Assembly (NCBI GenBank): GCA_965277075.1
Contig: OZ255707.1
Coordinates: forward strand, 2,914,001 to 2,978,000
Origin: Lustribacter sp965277075
GTDB taxonomy: Bacteria > Vulcanimicrobiota > Vulcanimicrobiia > Vulcanimicrobiales > Vulcanimicrobiaceae
Length of the DNA stretch: 64,000 nucleotides
Reading direction: 5' to 3'
The notes below the pieces were generated by a model. It ran no database searches and was not told the origin of the DNA. It was given only the letters and a program-made list of their open reading frames with translations. Below are positions 41,425 through 49,065 of this stretch, in pieces (the stretch's first letter is position 1; every line of letters begins with the position of its first letter). Made by a program: the position numbers and the translations under genes.

Positions 41425-42918
41425 TTGACGGATAGCGATCGTAGCGAGGATCTCGGGAAGCGCGAAGCGGAACTGATCGCGGCCAGGCGGGCAAACCTGG
41501 CCGCGCTTCGTTCGCGAGGCGTCGACCCGTTCGCCGCGACGCGCTTCGCGGTCACCGCGCACGCGGGCGATCTCGCGCAGACCTACGCCTCGCTCGGCGC
41601 GCAGGAGCACGCCGAAGAAGCAACGTGGTCGATCGCCGGCCGTGTGATGTCGCTGCGCGGTCCGTTCGCCGACCTCTCCGATCGTACGGGTCGCTTCCAA
41701 CTTTATTTTGCGAAAAGCGAACTCGGCGACGACTTCACGCTGCTCAAGGCGCTCGACCGCGGGGATTTCCTCGGAGCGACCGGATTCGTGTTTCGAACGC
41801 GCATGGGTGACCTAGCGTTGCACGTGAAATCGTTCGAGGTGTTGGGCAAAGGGCTCGCGCCGCTGCCGGACAAGTGGCACGGCCTCACCGATATCGAGAA
41901 GCGCTACCGCCAACGCTACGTCGACTTGATCGTGAACCCGCACGTGCGTGATGTGTTCGTGCAGCGCAGCACGATCGTCGCGGCGATGCGGCGCTTCATC
42001 GACGCGCAAGGCTTCTACGAGTGCGAGACGCCGACGATGCTCAATATCGCCGGCGGAGCCAGCGCACGGCCGTTCCTCACCCACAGCAACGCGCTCGATG
42101 TCGAGCTGACCCTGCGCATCGCGACGGAGCTGAACTTGAAGCGGCTGATCGTGGGCGGCCTCGAGCGCGTGTACGAGATCGGCCGCATCTTTCGAAACGA
42201 GGGCATCGACACGACGCACAACCCCGAGTTTACGATGCTCGAACTGTACGCCGCGTACTGGTCCGTGCACGAAATGATGGAGTTCAACGAAGCGTTGATG
42301 GCGCATCTCGTGAACGAACTGCACGGTAGCGACGCGCTGATGTACGGCGAGAACGCGATCTCGTTCAAACGGCCGTTCGCGCGCGTTGCCTATCTGGACG
42401 CGATGCGGGAGTACGGCGGCCTCGAGCGCGAGCAACTGCTCGCGTTCGATGGTGCGCAGGCCGCCCTCGACGCGTTCGGCATCCCGCGCTCGCCGACGCA
42501 CGCGCACGCGCTCGACAAACTCTTCGAACGGATCGTCGAACCGCGCTGCCTGCACCCGACGTTCGTCTACGATTATCCGGTTGTTCTCTCACCGCTGGCC
42601 AAACGCAAGGCCGGTGACCCCGGCATCGCCGACCGCTACGAACTGTTTTGCGCCTCGATGGAGCTCTCGAACGCATTCACCGAGCTCAACGACCCCGACG
42701 ATCAGCGTCGGCGCTTCGAGTTGCAAATCGCGGAGCGTGCCGCCGGGGACGACGAAGTGCCGGCGCCCGATTGGGATTTCGTAAACGCGCTCGAATACGG
42801 GATGCCGCCGACCGCGGGCATCGGCATCGGGGTCGACCGGCTCGTCATGCTCCTCACGAACAACCAATCGATTCGCGACGTCATTCTGTTTCCGTTGCAG
42901 CGACCGCTTCTCGACTAG
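41425..42918 (+). CDS. lysS: Lysyl-tRNA synthetase, class II
   Basis: Charges tRNA-Lys, 497 residues. The N-terminal OB-fold has SIAGRVMSLRGPFADLSDRTGRFQLY. Class II motif 2 is EIGRIFRNEGIDTTHNPEFTMLE; HPTFVYDYPVVLSPLAKRKAG the lysine site; motif 3 GIGIGVDRLVMLLTNNQSIRDVILFP. Start TTG at 41425 with GGTGA about 11 bases upstream; the first 20 residues are weakly constrained, so a later start is possible. The greA-lysS order occurs in many bacteria. Confidence 0.96.
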   Translation: MTDSDRSEDLGKREAELIAARRANLAALRSRGVDPFAATRFAVTAHAGDLAQTYASLGAQEHAEEATWSIAGRVMSLRGPFADLSDRTGRFQLYFAKSELGDDFTLLKALDRGDFLGATGFVFRTRMGDLALHVKSFEVLGKGLAPLPDKWHGLTDIEKRYRQRYVDLIVNPHVRDVFVQRSTIVAAMRRFIDAQGFYECETPTMLNIAGGASARPFLTHSNALDVELTLRIATELNLKRLIVGGLERVYEIGRIFRNEGIDTTHNPEFTMLELYAAYWSVHEMMEFNEALMAHLVNELHGSDALMYGENAISFKRPFARVAYLDAMREYGGLEREQLLAFDGAQAALDAFGIPRSPTHAHALDKLFERIVEPRCLHPTFVYDYPVVLSPLAKRKAGDPGIADRYELFCASMELSNAFTELNDPDDQRRRFELQIAERAAGDDEVPAPDWDFVNALEYGMPPTAGIGIGVDRLVMLLTNNQSIRDVILFPLQRPLLD

Positions 42919-42919
42919 T

Positions 42920-42998
42920 GCCCTGTCTCGCAAGTGGCGATACACCAAGCGAGAGCGAAAAGCGCCGAGCGACTGTATCGGCATTTGCGAGACAGGGC
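42920..42998. repeat. 79-base inverted repeat downstream of lysS
   Basis: GCCCTGTCTCGCAA (42920-42933) and its exact complement TTGCGAGACAGGGC (42985-42998) flank an imperfect extension (GTGGCGATACACC against the right arm's ACTGTATCGGCAT). Arms of 27 bases match at about 23 positions around a 25-base centre. No T-tract follows, so it is not a classic terminator. Two bases after the lysS stop it might be a folded 3' UTR element, a MITE-like element or an IS remnant. Confidence 0.6.
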
Positions 42999-43105
42999 GC
43001 GAGATCGCTTTCGGTACGACGCAACGCCGAGCGCGGAGGAGCGCGGTCGAAGAGTCGCGGACTTCACCCGGCCCCCACCTCACCTCCGATGGAGCGTACG
43101 ACGAC

Positions 43106-43546
43106 ATGGATCTCACTACGTCCTATCCCGCCAGTGTGCGCGACACGATGCACGGCATCGTTCAACTCAAACGGACGATCGACAAAGGCAAGGCGCTCGC
43201 GAGCGGCAACATCGGCGATTACCACTACAACTGTCCCATGGACAAGCACATTTTCGGGTTCCTCGGCATCGATCACCAGGCGCTGCTCGATGTGATCAAG
43301 AGCGCTCCGAGCGATGCGGAGATCGTCGAATACGTCGCGCCATACGTCCACACGAAGACCGCTGACGAGATCGACGCATTCAATCGCGACTGGCTCGTTC
43401 ATGCGCCCGACAAGGATAGTCCGGGCGAAAAGTCCTTCTATGCGTTGCGAGACGAAGTCGCGCCCGATCGCACCGACGTGACGGCCTGGGCCGATCTGCT
43501 CGATCTCGACGAAAAGCGTTCCGTTCCACATCGCGTCGCCGCATAG
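43106..43546 (+). CDS. DUF5069 family protein
   Basis: 146 residues, cytoplasmic, function unknown. DLTTSYPASVRDTMHGIVQLKRTIDKGKALASGNIGDYHYNCPMDKHIFGFLGID matches the DUF5069 core, with the HYNCPMD motif. The rest is helical (ALLDVIKSAPSDAEIVEYVAPYV). GGAG is 11 bases before the ATG. Sits between lysS and truA, 36 bases from truA. Confidence 0.75.
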   Translation: MDLTTSYPASVRDTMHGIVQLKRTIDKGKALASGNIGDYHYNCPMDKHIFGFLGIDHQALLDVIKSAPSDAEIVEYVAPYVHTKTADEIDAFNRDWLVHAPDKDSPGEKSFYALRDEVAPDRTDVTAWADLLDLDEKRSVPHRVAA

Positions 43547-43582
43547 GAGGGTCCGCCTGCAGCGAATCCTGCAGATGAACCC

Positions 43583-44353
43583 ATGCCGACCTATCGCGTC
43601 GTTGTCGAATACGACGGGACGCTCTTTTCGGGATTGCAGTTCCAACCCGAGGAGCGGACCGTCGCCGGCGAACTCCAGCGCGCGCTCAGCGGGCTGTTCG
43701 CCGAGCCGATCCGCATCAGCGCGGCGGGCCGCACCGACGCCGGCGTTCACGCGTCGGGACAAGTCATTTCGTTTACGAGCGAGCGCGCTTTTCCGGCCGG
43801 GCGGCTCGTCCTCGCGCTGAACGCAAATCTGCCGCCGGACCTCTCGGCGCGCGACGCGGCGGTCGTCGAGGACGCCTTCTCGGCGCGGTTCGACGCGCTC
43901 GCGCGGGTGTACGTGTACCGCATTCTCAATCGCCCGTTTCCATCGGCCGTTTCGCGCCGCTTCGACCATCACGTGCATCAGCCGATCGACCTCGACACCA
44001 TGCGAGCGGCCTCGAACGACTTACTCGGCCGGCACGACTTCATCGCGTTTTGCGGCGTGTTGCCGCTGCGCGGCGGAACGGTACGCACCATCCATTCGAT
44101 CGACATCACGCGCCACGGTGAGGACGTGCGTCTACGGATCATCGGCGGCGGTTTCTTACATCGTATGGTGCGCATCTCGGTCGGCACGCTGATCGAAATC
44201 GCTACCGGCCGGCGCGCCGCTGACGAGATTCCGGCGATCATCGCATCGCGTAATCGCAAGCGAGCCGGCTATACCGCGCCCGCTGCGGGCCTCATGCTGG
44301 TCGGCGTCCGCTACGCGGGCTTCGATTCTGAGCTTCAGCCCTCGTCATCGTAG
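43583..44353 (+). CDS. truA: tRNA pseudouridine(38-40) synthase
   Basis: 256 residues. YRVVVEYDGTLFSGLQFQP, GRTDAGVHASGQVISF with the catalytic Asp, RVYVYRILNRPFPS, GRHDFIAFCG, and GGGFLHRMVRISVGTLIEIATGRR near the C-terminus. Standard length. In many bacteria truA is followed by rplM-rpsI; here four signalling or lipoprotein genes intervene. Its 3' end overlaps the convergent PYP gene by 19 bases. Confidence 0.95.
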   Translation: MPTYRVVVEYDGTLFSGLQFQPEERTVAGELQRALSGLFAEPIRISAAGRTDAGVHASGQVISFTSERAFPAGRLVLALNANLPPDLSARDAAVVEDAFSARFDALARVYVYRILNRPFPSAVSRRFDHHVHQPIDLDTMRAASNDLLGRHDFIAFCGVLPLRGGTVRTIHSIDITRHGEDVRLRIIGGGFLHRMVRISVGTLIEIATGRRAADEIPAIIASRNRKRAGYTAPAAGLMLVGVRYAGFDSELQPSSS

Positions 44354-44706
44354 CGGTTGACGAGAATCTTGACGCCCCGGCTCTTGACGCTCCGTAAGAA
44401 CGTGATGTTCACGCGCTGGCGCCCGAACGAGAAGACAAACACGAAGTCGAAGGACTCCGCACCGTCGCCCGGCTCGCTGACGAAGCGCTCGAACCGGCCT
44501 TGGAAATCGCGCACCGCCGTGCAGGGCGCCACGTCGCGAAAAAAGTTCCGCCCGATCACGCGTTCTTTCGGCAAACGCGCCAGTTTCGACTCGTACGCGT
44601 TGTACTGCTCGATCGTCCCGTCGGCGCCCACGGCGATCAATCCGAACGGCAGAGCGTCGATCTCCGCGTCCGGTAGATCGAACAGTTCGTTCGCATCGAC
44701 CGCCAT
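44335..44706 (-). CDS. Photoactive yellow protein homologue 1
   Basis: 123 residues, a single PAS domain with the photoactive yellow protein (PYP) signature. VIGRNFFRDVAPCT is close to the VIGKNFFKDVAPCT of Halorhodospira PYP. The chromophore residues align with exact spacing: Tyr35 (Tyr42 in PYP), Glu39 (Glu46) and Cys62 (Cys69). Positions 50 and 52 of PYP (Thr, Arg) are Ala43 and Leu45 here. So p-coumaric acid could attach, but the pocket differs and photoactivity is unproven. ATG with GAAGAG upstream. Divergent from a Crp-type regulator; convergent with truA. No tyrosine ammonia lyase gene is in the window. Confidence 0.85.
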   Translation of the reverse strand: MAVDANELFDLPDAEIDALPFGLIAVGADGTIEQYNAYESKLARLPKERVIGRNFFRDVAPCTAVRDFQGRFERFVSEPGDGAESFDFVFVFSFGRQRVNITFLRSVKSRGVKILVNRYDDEG

Positions 44707-44722
44707 GCGCGCTGCTCTTCGC

Positions 44723-44744
44723 CACGGGTGAGCGCCACCCCGTG
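44723..44744. promoter_or_regulatory. Inverted repeat between PYP and Crp genes
   Basis: CACGGG (44723-44728) and CCCGTG (44739-44744) separated by ten bases, a 22-base dyad in the 55-base divergent intergenic region. The size and symmetry fit a Crp/Fnr-family operator, though the half-sites are not the classic TGTGA. It could be bound by the adjacent regulator. Confidence 0.35.
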
Positions 44745-44761
44745 CCTGAACGCTACGCCGC

Positions 44762-45412
44762 GTGCCGGTACTCGACGACGACGAAATTGAGCGTTGTGCC
44801 AACGTCGGCCGCGTCGAACGCGTCGCTCGCCGTGACGTGGTGCCGCTCGACGGCCCGACCGCCGCCATCGTCATCGACGGATGGTTCCGCGTGTTTCGCA
44901 ATGCGGCGTTCGTTCGCGACGTGACCCTGTTCCTTGCGAAGCGCGGCGACGTCCTGGCGCCCGGCGCACTCTTCGGGCAGCGGGGCGGCGAAAGCGGAGC
45001 CGAAGCGATCGGCGCGTCGAGCATCGCGCTTATCGTGCCGGATGCGTTCGAACGCATCGCGCTAGCGGATCCGTCGCTCTATGTCTCCCTCGCCCGCAAC
45101 ATCGCGCATCGGACCGCGCAGGTGCAGGGGAAGCTCGAGCGTCTGAGTCGCGCACCGGCCGAGGCGCGCGTAGCCGCGGCACTGCTCGAAATTTGCGACG
45201 ATTTCGGAACGCCGCTCCCCAGCGGCGGCCACCGCATCGATTTGCCGCTCTCGCAAGAGGATCTGGCCCGGCTGGCCGGCACCACCCGGGAAACCGCTTC
45301 GACGGCGGTCGCCGCCTTTGCCCGTCGCGGTCTGATCCGTGGCCGGCGCTTGAACGGACTGGCGCTGATCGATCCGGCCGGTCTCGCCGCGACGGCGCAA
45401 GCCCACGTCTGA
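44762..45412 (+). CDS. Crp/Fnr-family transcriptional regulator
   Basis: 216 residues. A short N-terminal cupin-like sensor domain (about 1-110, VPLDGPTAAIVIDGWFRVF...) and the C-terminal HTH: LPLSQEDLARLAGTTRETASTAVAAFARRGLIRGRRLNGLALIDPAGL. The effector-binding region lacks the strict cAMP-binding RxA pattern, so the ligand is unknown. GTG start at 44762. Divergently placed to the PYP gene, with the GGDEF-EAL gene following 103 bases downstream; it may control either. Confidence 0.85.
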   Translation: MPVLDDDEIERCANVGRVERVARRDVVPLDGPTAAIVIDGWFRVFRNAAFVRDVTLFLAKRGDVLAPGALFGQRGGESGAEAIGASSIALIVPDAFERIALADPSLYVSLARNIAHRTAQVQGKLERLSRAPAEARVAAALLEICDDFGTPLPSGGHRIDLPLSQEDLARLAGTTRETASTAVAAFARRGLIRGRRLNGLALIDPAGLAATAQAHV

Positions 45413-45474
45413 TGTGATGCACGGGGTGTCGACCGGTGCTAATACGGCCGAATGGAAGCGCCGATAGTTGAGGT

Positions 45475-45496
45475 GAGACGCGGTCCTGCCCGTCTC
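45475..45496 (+). promoter_or_regulatory. Hairpin in the leader of the GGDEF-EAL gene
   Basis: GAGACG and CGTCTC enclose ten bases (CGGTCCTGCC), 19 bases before the start codon. The 103-base leader (45413-45515) has no U-tract. It does not match the conserved core of the known c-di-GMP riboswitch classes as far as I can see. Could affect translation start; function unknown. Confidence 0.3.
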
Positions 45497-45515
45497 GAGC
45501 CAGCTCTGCGAGTGT

Positions 45516-47495
45516 ATGCGTAAGCCTCATGTTCTGGCGCGCCTTCTTTGGGCGAGCTTGTTGCTCTATCTCCTCGGCTTACTGGCACTCGCGTTTTGGG
45601 CCGGCGTCCAGACGCAGGCGCAAGCGGAATACACGCGCGGTCAAGTCACGCTCAGCGACGGCTGGAAAGAAGCGCGCTACTGGGTCGCCGAAGAAGAGAC
45701 GCTCGAGCGCAAAGAGTTGTTGATGCCGGCACCCTACGTTCGCAACTTGCACGCGCAGGCGGCTGCCGAGTTGAAGCGCGTCGTCGAACAGATGGCACGT
45801 CTGGGAACGGCGGCGGACCGTCACGCGGCACAGTTCATCCTCGAGGACAACGCCCGCTACATACGTGCCATGCGGTTGATGTTCGACGCCGTCGAAGTGG
45901 GCAACGCCGGTCGCGCGCAAGCGATTCATGCGGCCATCGATCCGACCTACGACCGCGTCGAGCACGGTGTCGTCGATGAGGGCAATCGCTATCACTTCTC
46001 CGAGTACCTCGCGCTCGCACAGCTCGATCGCACCCAGGCGGTCGTCATCTGGGCCACGCCGATTTCGGCATTTCTGGGTTTGCTCGTCCTCGGAGCGTTC
46101 TTCATCGTTCTGCAAGGGTACCAGCGCCGATTCGAAGCGGCGCGCCGCGGAGAGATCGAACGGCTTGAGCGCGCGGCGTTGTGCGACGCGCTCACGCTGC
46201 TCGGCAATCACCGTGCGTTTCAAGAAATGTTTCGCCGCATGATATCCGATCCGCGCGTTGGCGATGCCACGCTGAAATTGGCGCTCGTCGACATCGACGA
46301 TTTCAAACTTGTCAACGATCGCGGCGGCCATCGTAATGGGGATGCCGTCCTGGCCGGCATCGCGGCAATCTTGCGCACACATTTCGAGGGGCTGTCGTAT
46401 CGAACCGGCGGCGACGAATTCGCCGTATTGTTGCCGAATTGCAGCGTACCTGACGCTCACGAACGCATGGAGCGCTTACGCGCCGACATCGAGCGCGCGC
46501 CGTTCGGCGCGACGGTGAGCATCGGAATCGCCGAGCGACAAGCCGACGTCCGCGATTCCGAGATGCTTTTCGAACAAGCCGACGCCGCACTCTATGAGGC
46601 GAAGCACCGTGGGCGCAACATGGTGGTCATGAGTAGTCAGAGCGTTCACGCGAGCGCATCCGCGCGTTCATCTTCAAAACGATCCGCGCTCTCGCACCTG
46701 ATCGAAGAGCGAGAAATCCGCGTCGTTCAGCAGCCTATCTGGGATCTTGCCCGTGGCGACATCCTGGGATATGAAGCGCTTACGCGATTCTCGTCACAAT
46801 CGACGTTGCACGGACCGGCCGAAGCCTTCTCGGTTGCTGAGTCGCTCGGGCGCGCGCACGAACTCGACGCTGTTTGTCTGCGCGAGATCGCGCTCCAAGC
46901 ATCCGTCGATGAAGGTCAGCTGCTCTTCGTCAACATCTCTCCGCAAAGCATCCAATATCGCGGTTTGGCGGACGAATTGGTCGGCCCGCTCCTCGCGACG
47001 ATGCCCGTAACGCCGCAGCGGCTCGTGATCGAATTGACGGAGCATTCGATCACTTCGGGGACGGCGGCGGTCGAGCAGTTGCAACGCTTTTCGCAGCGCG
47101 GCGTTCGTTTCGCACTCGATGACACGGCCAGCGCGAATGCCGGTCTCGAGATTCTCGGCTCCGTCCCGGTGCAGTTCGTGAAGATCGACGGCGTCGTCTT
47201 GTCGCGCGCTGTGCACGAGCGCCGCATGTTCGCGGTGTTGTTTGGGCTGCTGGCGATGGCGAAGGAACTCGGCGCCTATGTCGTACTCGAAGGCATCGAG
47301 AACGCCGACATCCTCCGGTCGGCGATCGGCAGTGTCCAACGCTCGCAGATGTGGGGCCGCGTCGGCGTGCAGGGTTATCATTTGGGGCGTCCGGGCGTCG
47401 GCCGTATCGGTCCGGAGCAGCGCGCGGAATTGGCGCTGCTCTTGCGATCCGTCTCGGGTCCCGTGACCGACGCGCCGTTGCTCCAACCCGTGTGA
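45516..47495 (+). CDS. Membrane GGDEF-EAL c-di-GMP synthase/phosphodiesterase
   Basis: 659 residues. Two membrane helices (about 7-29 and 178-200) enclose a periplasmic helical sensor region. The GGDEF domain (about 220-370) has RTGGDEF with intact active site (298-302); the RxxD inhibitory site is not seen. The EAL domain (about 400-640) keeps GYEALTRF, FVNISPQS, IELTEHS, ALDDTASANAGLE, VKIDGVVLS, LEGIEN and VQGYHLGRP, so the metal and catalytic residues look complete. The protein may make or break c-di-GMP. GCGAG precedes the ATG. The lipoprotein gene overlaps its stop. Confidence 0.9.
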   Translation: MRKPHVLARLLWASLLLYLLGLLALAFWAGVQTQAQAEYTRGQVTLSDGWKEARYWVAEEETLERKELLMPAPYVRNLHAQAAAELKRVVEQMARLGTAADRHAAQFILEDNARYIRAMRLMFDAVEVGNAGRAQAIHAAIDPTYDRVEHGVVDEGNRYHFSEYLALAQLDRTQAVVIWATPISAFLGLLVLGAFFIVLQGYQRRFEAARRGEIERLERAALCDALTLLGNHRAFQEMFRRMISDPRVGDATLKLALVDIDDFKLVNDRGGHRNGDAVLAGIAAILRTHFEGLSYRTGGDEFAVLLPNCSVPDAHERMERLRADIERAPFGATVSIGIAERQADVRDSEMLFEQADAALYEAKHRGRNMVVMSSQSVHASASARSSSKRSALSHLIEEREIRVVQQPIWDLARGDILGYEALTRFSSQSTLHGPAEAFSVAESLGRAHELDAVCLREIALQASVDEGQLLFVNISPQSIQYRGLADELVGPLLATMPVTPQRLVIELTEHSITSGTAAVEQLQRFSQRGVRFALDDTASANAGLEILGSVPVQFVKIDGVVLSRAVHERRMFAVLFGLLAMAKELGAYVVLEGIENADILRSAIGSVQRSQMWGRVGVQGYHLGRPGVGRIGPEQRAELALLLRSVSGPVTDAPLLQPV

Positions 47496-48091
47496 AGACG
47501 TACTGGTTCGCCGTCTTACTGCTCTTGGGCGCGCTGGTGCCGGCGGCGTGCGGCAAGGTCGCAAACGCCGACTCGACCCTGAACACCGAGCGTGCGACCG
47601 CAGCGCTAACGGCGAAGATGCGCGCGGCGATTCCGCGTTTCCGATTCATCGACGGTATGGCCGCGAGCAGTGATCCCGACGAGAGCGGCGTTTACGCCGT
47701 TCTCGCCCGGGACGGCGTGCTCGAGCCGTACGTTGCGCCGTCGACCCTTCAGCCGAAGCCGGAGCTCCACTACCGACTGACGAGGAAAGGACGCCGTCTC
47801 GCGCGCGGGTGGCAACGGTATACCAACGGCGATTATGAGGCCGCCATCGGAGCGTATCGGCTCGAAGCCGTCGACACCGTCGAGACGTTGGCATCGGGAT
47901 ATGCGATGGTGACGTACCGCTACAGCGTCGTGCTCAACGAAACCGGGCGGATGCTCTACGAATCCCGCGTTCCGAATCTGCGATATTTCGATGAGCTGAG
48001 TTCGCGGCTGAACGCGGTCAGGCGCGCGATGGCGGCGTCGTCCGGCATGGCCGAGCTGACGCTTCGCGACGAGGGATGGACGGCGGAGTGA
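47492..48091 (+). CDS. Putative lipoprotein
   Basis: 199 residues. A lipoprotein signal peptide VKTYWFAVLLLLGALVPAAC with Cys near position 20 (lipobox VPAAC). The mature part is mixed alpha/beta with no assigned domain (PRFRFIDGMAASSDPDESGVYAVLARDG..., YTNGDYEAAIGAYRLEAVDTVETLASGYAMVTYRYSVVL). The GTG at 47492 overlaps the TGA of the GGDEF-EAL gene, suggesting a shared function, perhaps as periplasmic partner of its sensor region. Confidence 0.65.
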   Translation: MKTYWFAVLLLLGALVPAACGKVANADSTLNTERATAALTAKMRAAIPRFRFIDGMAASSDPDESGVYAVLARDGVLEPYVAPSTLQPKPELHYRLTRKGRRLARGWQRYTNGDYEAAIGAYRLEAVDTVETLASGYAMVTYRYSVVLNETGRMLYESRVPNLRYFDELSSRLNAVRRAMAASSGMAELTLRDEGWTAE

Positions 48092-48094
48092 CGG

Positions 48095-48123
48095 TTGACG
48101 GAGGTGGCATGCTCCGGTATACT
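48095..48123 (+). promoter_or_regulatory. Sigma-70 promoter of rplM-rpsI
   Basis: TTGACG (48095-48100), 17-base spacer, TATACT (48118-48123): near-consensus housekeeping promoter just past the lipoprotein stop. It gives a leader of about 54 bases before the rplM ATG, room for a ribosomal-protein leader, although I cannot assign one. Confidence 0.75.
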
Positions 48124-48183
48124 CCGAGGGTTGCCGCGCCGACCGGTGGGGTAACGTTTCTCTTTCCGACAGATGTAGAAGCC

Positions 48184-48609
48184 ATGCGCACCTTCCAGCA
48201 GACCACGGCTCAGGCCGGCCACGACTGGTTCATCGTCGACGCTCAGGGGCAACGCCTCGGAACGCTCGCGGTCAAAATTGCCCGTGCCCTTTCCGGCCGT
48301 ACCAAGCCGACCTGGACACCACACATCGACGCCGGCGACTTCGTCGTCGTGATCAACGCCGATAAGGTCGAGCTGGGCGGCGACAAGTGGAATCAGAAGG
48401 TGTATCACCGTCACTCGGGCTTTCCGGGCGGCCTCAAGACCGAGACGGCGCAGCAAGTCCGCACCAAGTATCCGGAACGTCTCATCGAGCGCGCCGTGCG
48501 CGGCATGCTCGCGACGAATCGGATGCGTGACGTCCAACTCGGACGCCTGAACGTGTACGTCGGGGACACCCATCCGCACGCGGCGCAAAAGCCCGCGGCA
48601 CTGGCATAG
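48184..48609 (+). CDS. rplM: Ribosomal protein L13 (uL13)
   Basis: 141 residues. WFIVDAQGQRLGTLAVKIARALSGRTKPTWTPHIDAGDFVVVINADKVELGGDKWNQKVYHRHSGFPGGLK and AVRGMLATNRMRDVQLGRLNVYVGDTHPH are typical. ATG at 48184 precedes a short N-terminal arm. rpsI follows after three bases. Confidence 0.97.
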   Translation: MRTFQQTTAQAGHDWFIVDAQGQRLGTLAVKIARALSGRTKPTWTPHIDAGDFVVVINADKVELGGDKWNQKVYHRHSGFPGGLKTETAQQVRTKYPERLIERAVRGMLATNRMRDVQLGRLNVYVGDTHPHAAQKPAALA

Positions 48610-48612
48610 GGC

Positions 48613-49008
48613 ATGCAAACGTCTGAACTCTTCCAAGGCACCGGCCGGCGCAAACGCGCCGTCGCTCGCGTGCGCGTCACGCTCGGGCAGGGCGTGATCA
48701 CGATCAATAAGCGTTCGATCGACGATTACTTTCCGCGCGCCGTGCTCCAGCAAGTCGTGCGCCAGCCGCTCGAAGCGACGCAATCCGGTACGCGTTTCGA
48801 CGTCACCGTATCGTGTCAGGGCGGCGGCCCGGCCGGTCAGGCGGGCGCCGTGCGTCACGGCATCGCGCGAGCGTTGCTCGAAATGGACGAAGCGCTGCGC
48901 GAACCGCTGCGCCGTAACGGCTTGCTCACGCGCGACCCGCGCGAAAAAGAGTCGAAAAAGTACGGCCGCAAACGCGCTCGCAAACGCTTCCAGTTTTCCA
49001 AGCGCTAA
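48613..49008 (+). CDS. rpsI: Ribosomal protein S9 (uS9)
   Basis: 131 residues. GTGRRKRAVARVRVTLGQGVITINKRSIDDYFPRAVLQQVVRQPLEA, the GGGPAGQAGAVRHGIARALLEMDE loop, and the C-terminal KYGRKRARKRFQFSKR that reaches the P-site tRNA. Complete. A rho-independent terminator follows. Confidence 0.97.
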   Translation: MQTSELFQGTGRRKRAVARVRVTLGQGVITINKRSIDDYFPRAVLQQVVRQPLEATQSGTRFDVTVSCQGGGPAGQAGAVRHGIARALLEMDEALREPLRRNGLLTRDPREKESKKYGRKRARKRFQFSKR

Positions 49009-49032
49009 TCGAACCCGCGCTTTGGGATACGA

Positions 49033-49065
49033 AGAGATCCGCGTGAACGCGGGTCTCTCTTTTTT
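49033..49065 (+). terminator. Rho-independent terminator after rpsI
   Basis: AGAGATCCGCG and CGCGGGTCTCT form an 11-bp stem (one wobble pair) around TGAA, followed by CTTTTTT. It ends the rplM-rpsI transcript; the convergent cyclase gene's stop lies in the T-tract. Confidence 0.9.

Noticed and set aside
45413..45515. c-di-GMP riboswitch before the GGDEF-EAL gene
   Set aside because: The conserved core of GEMM-I/II aptamers is not visible; only a short hairpin can be supported.
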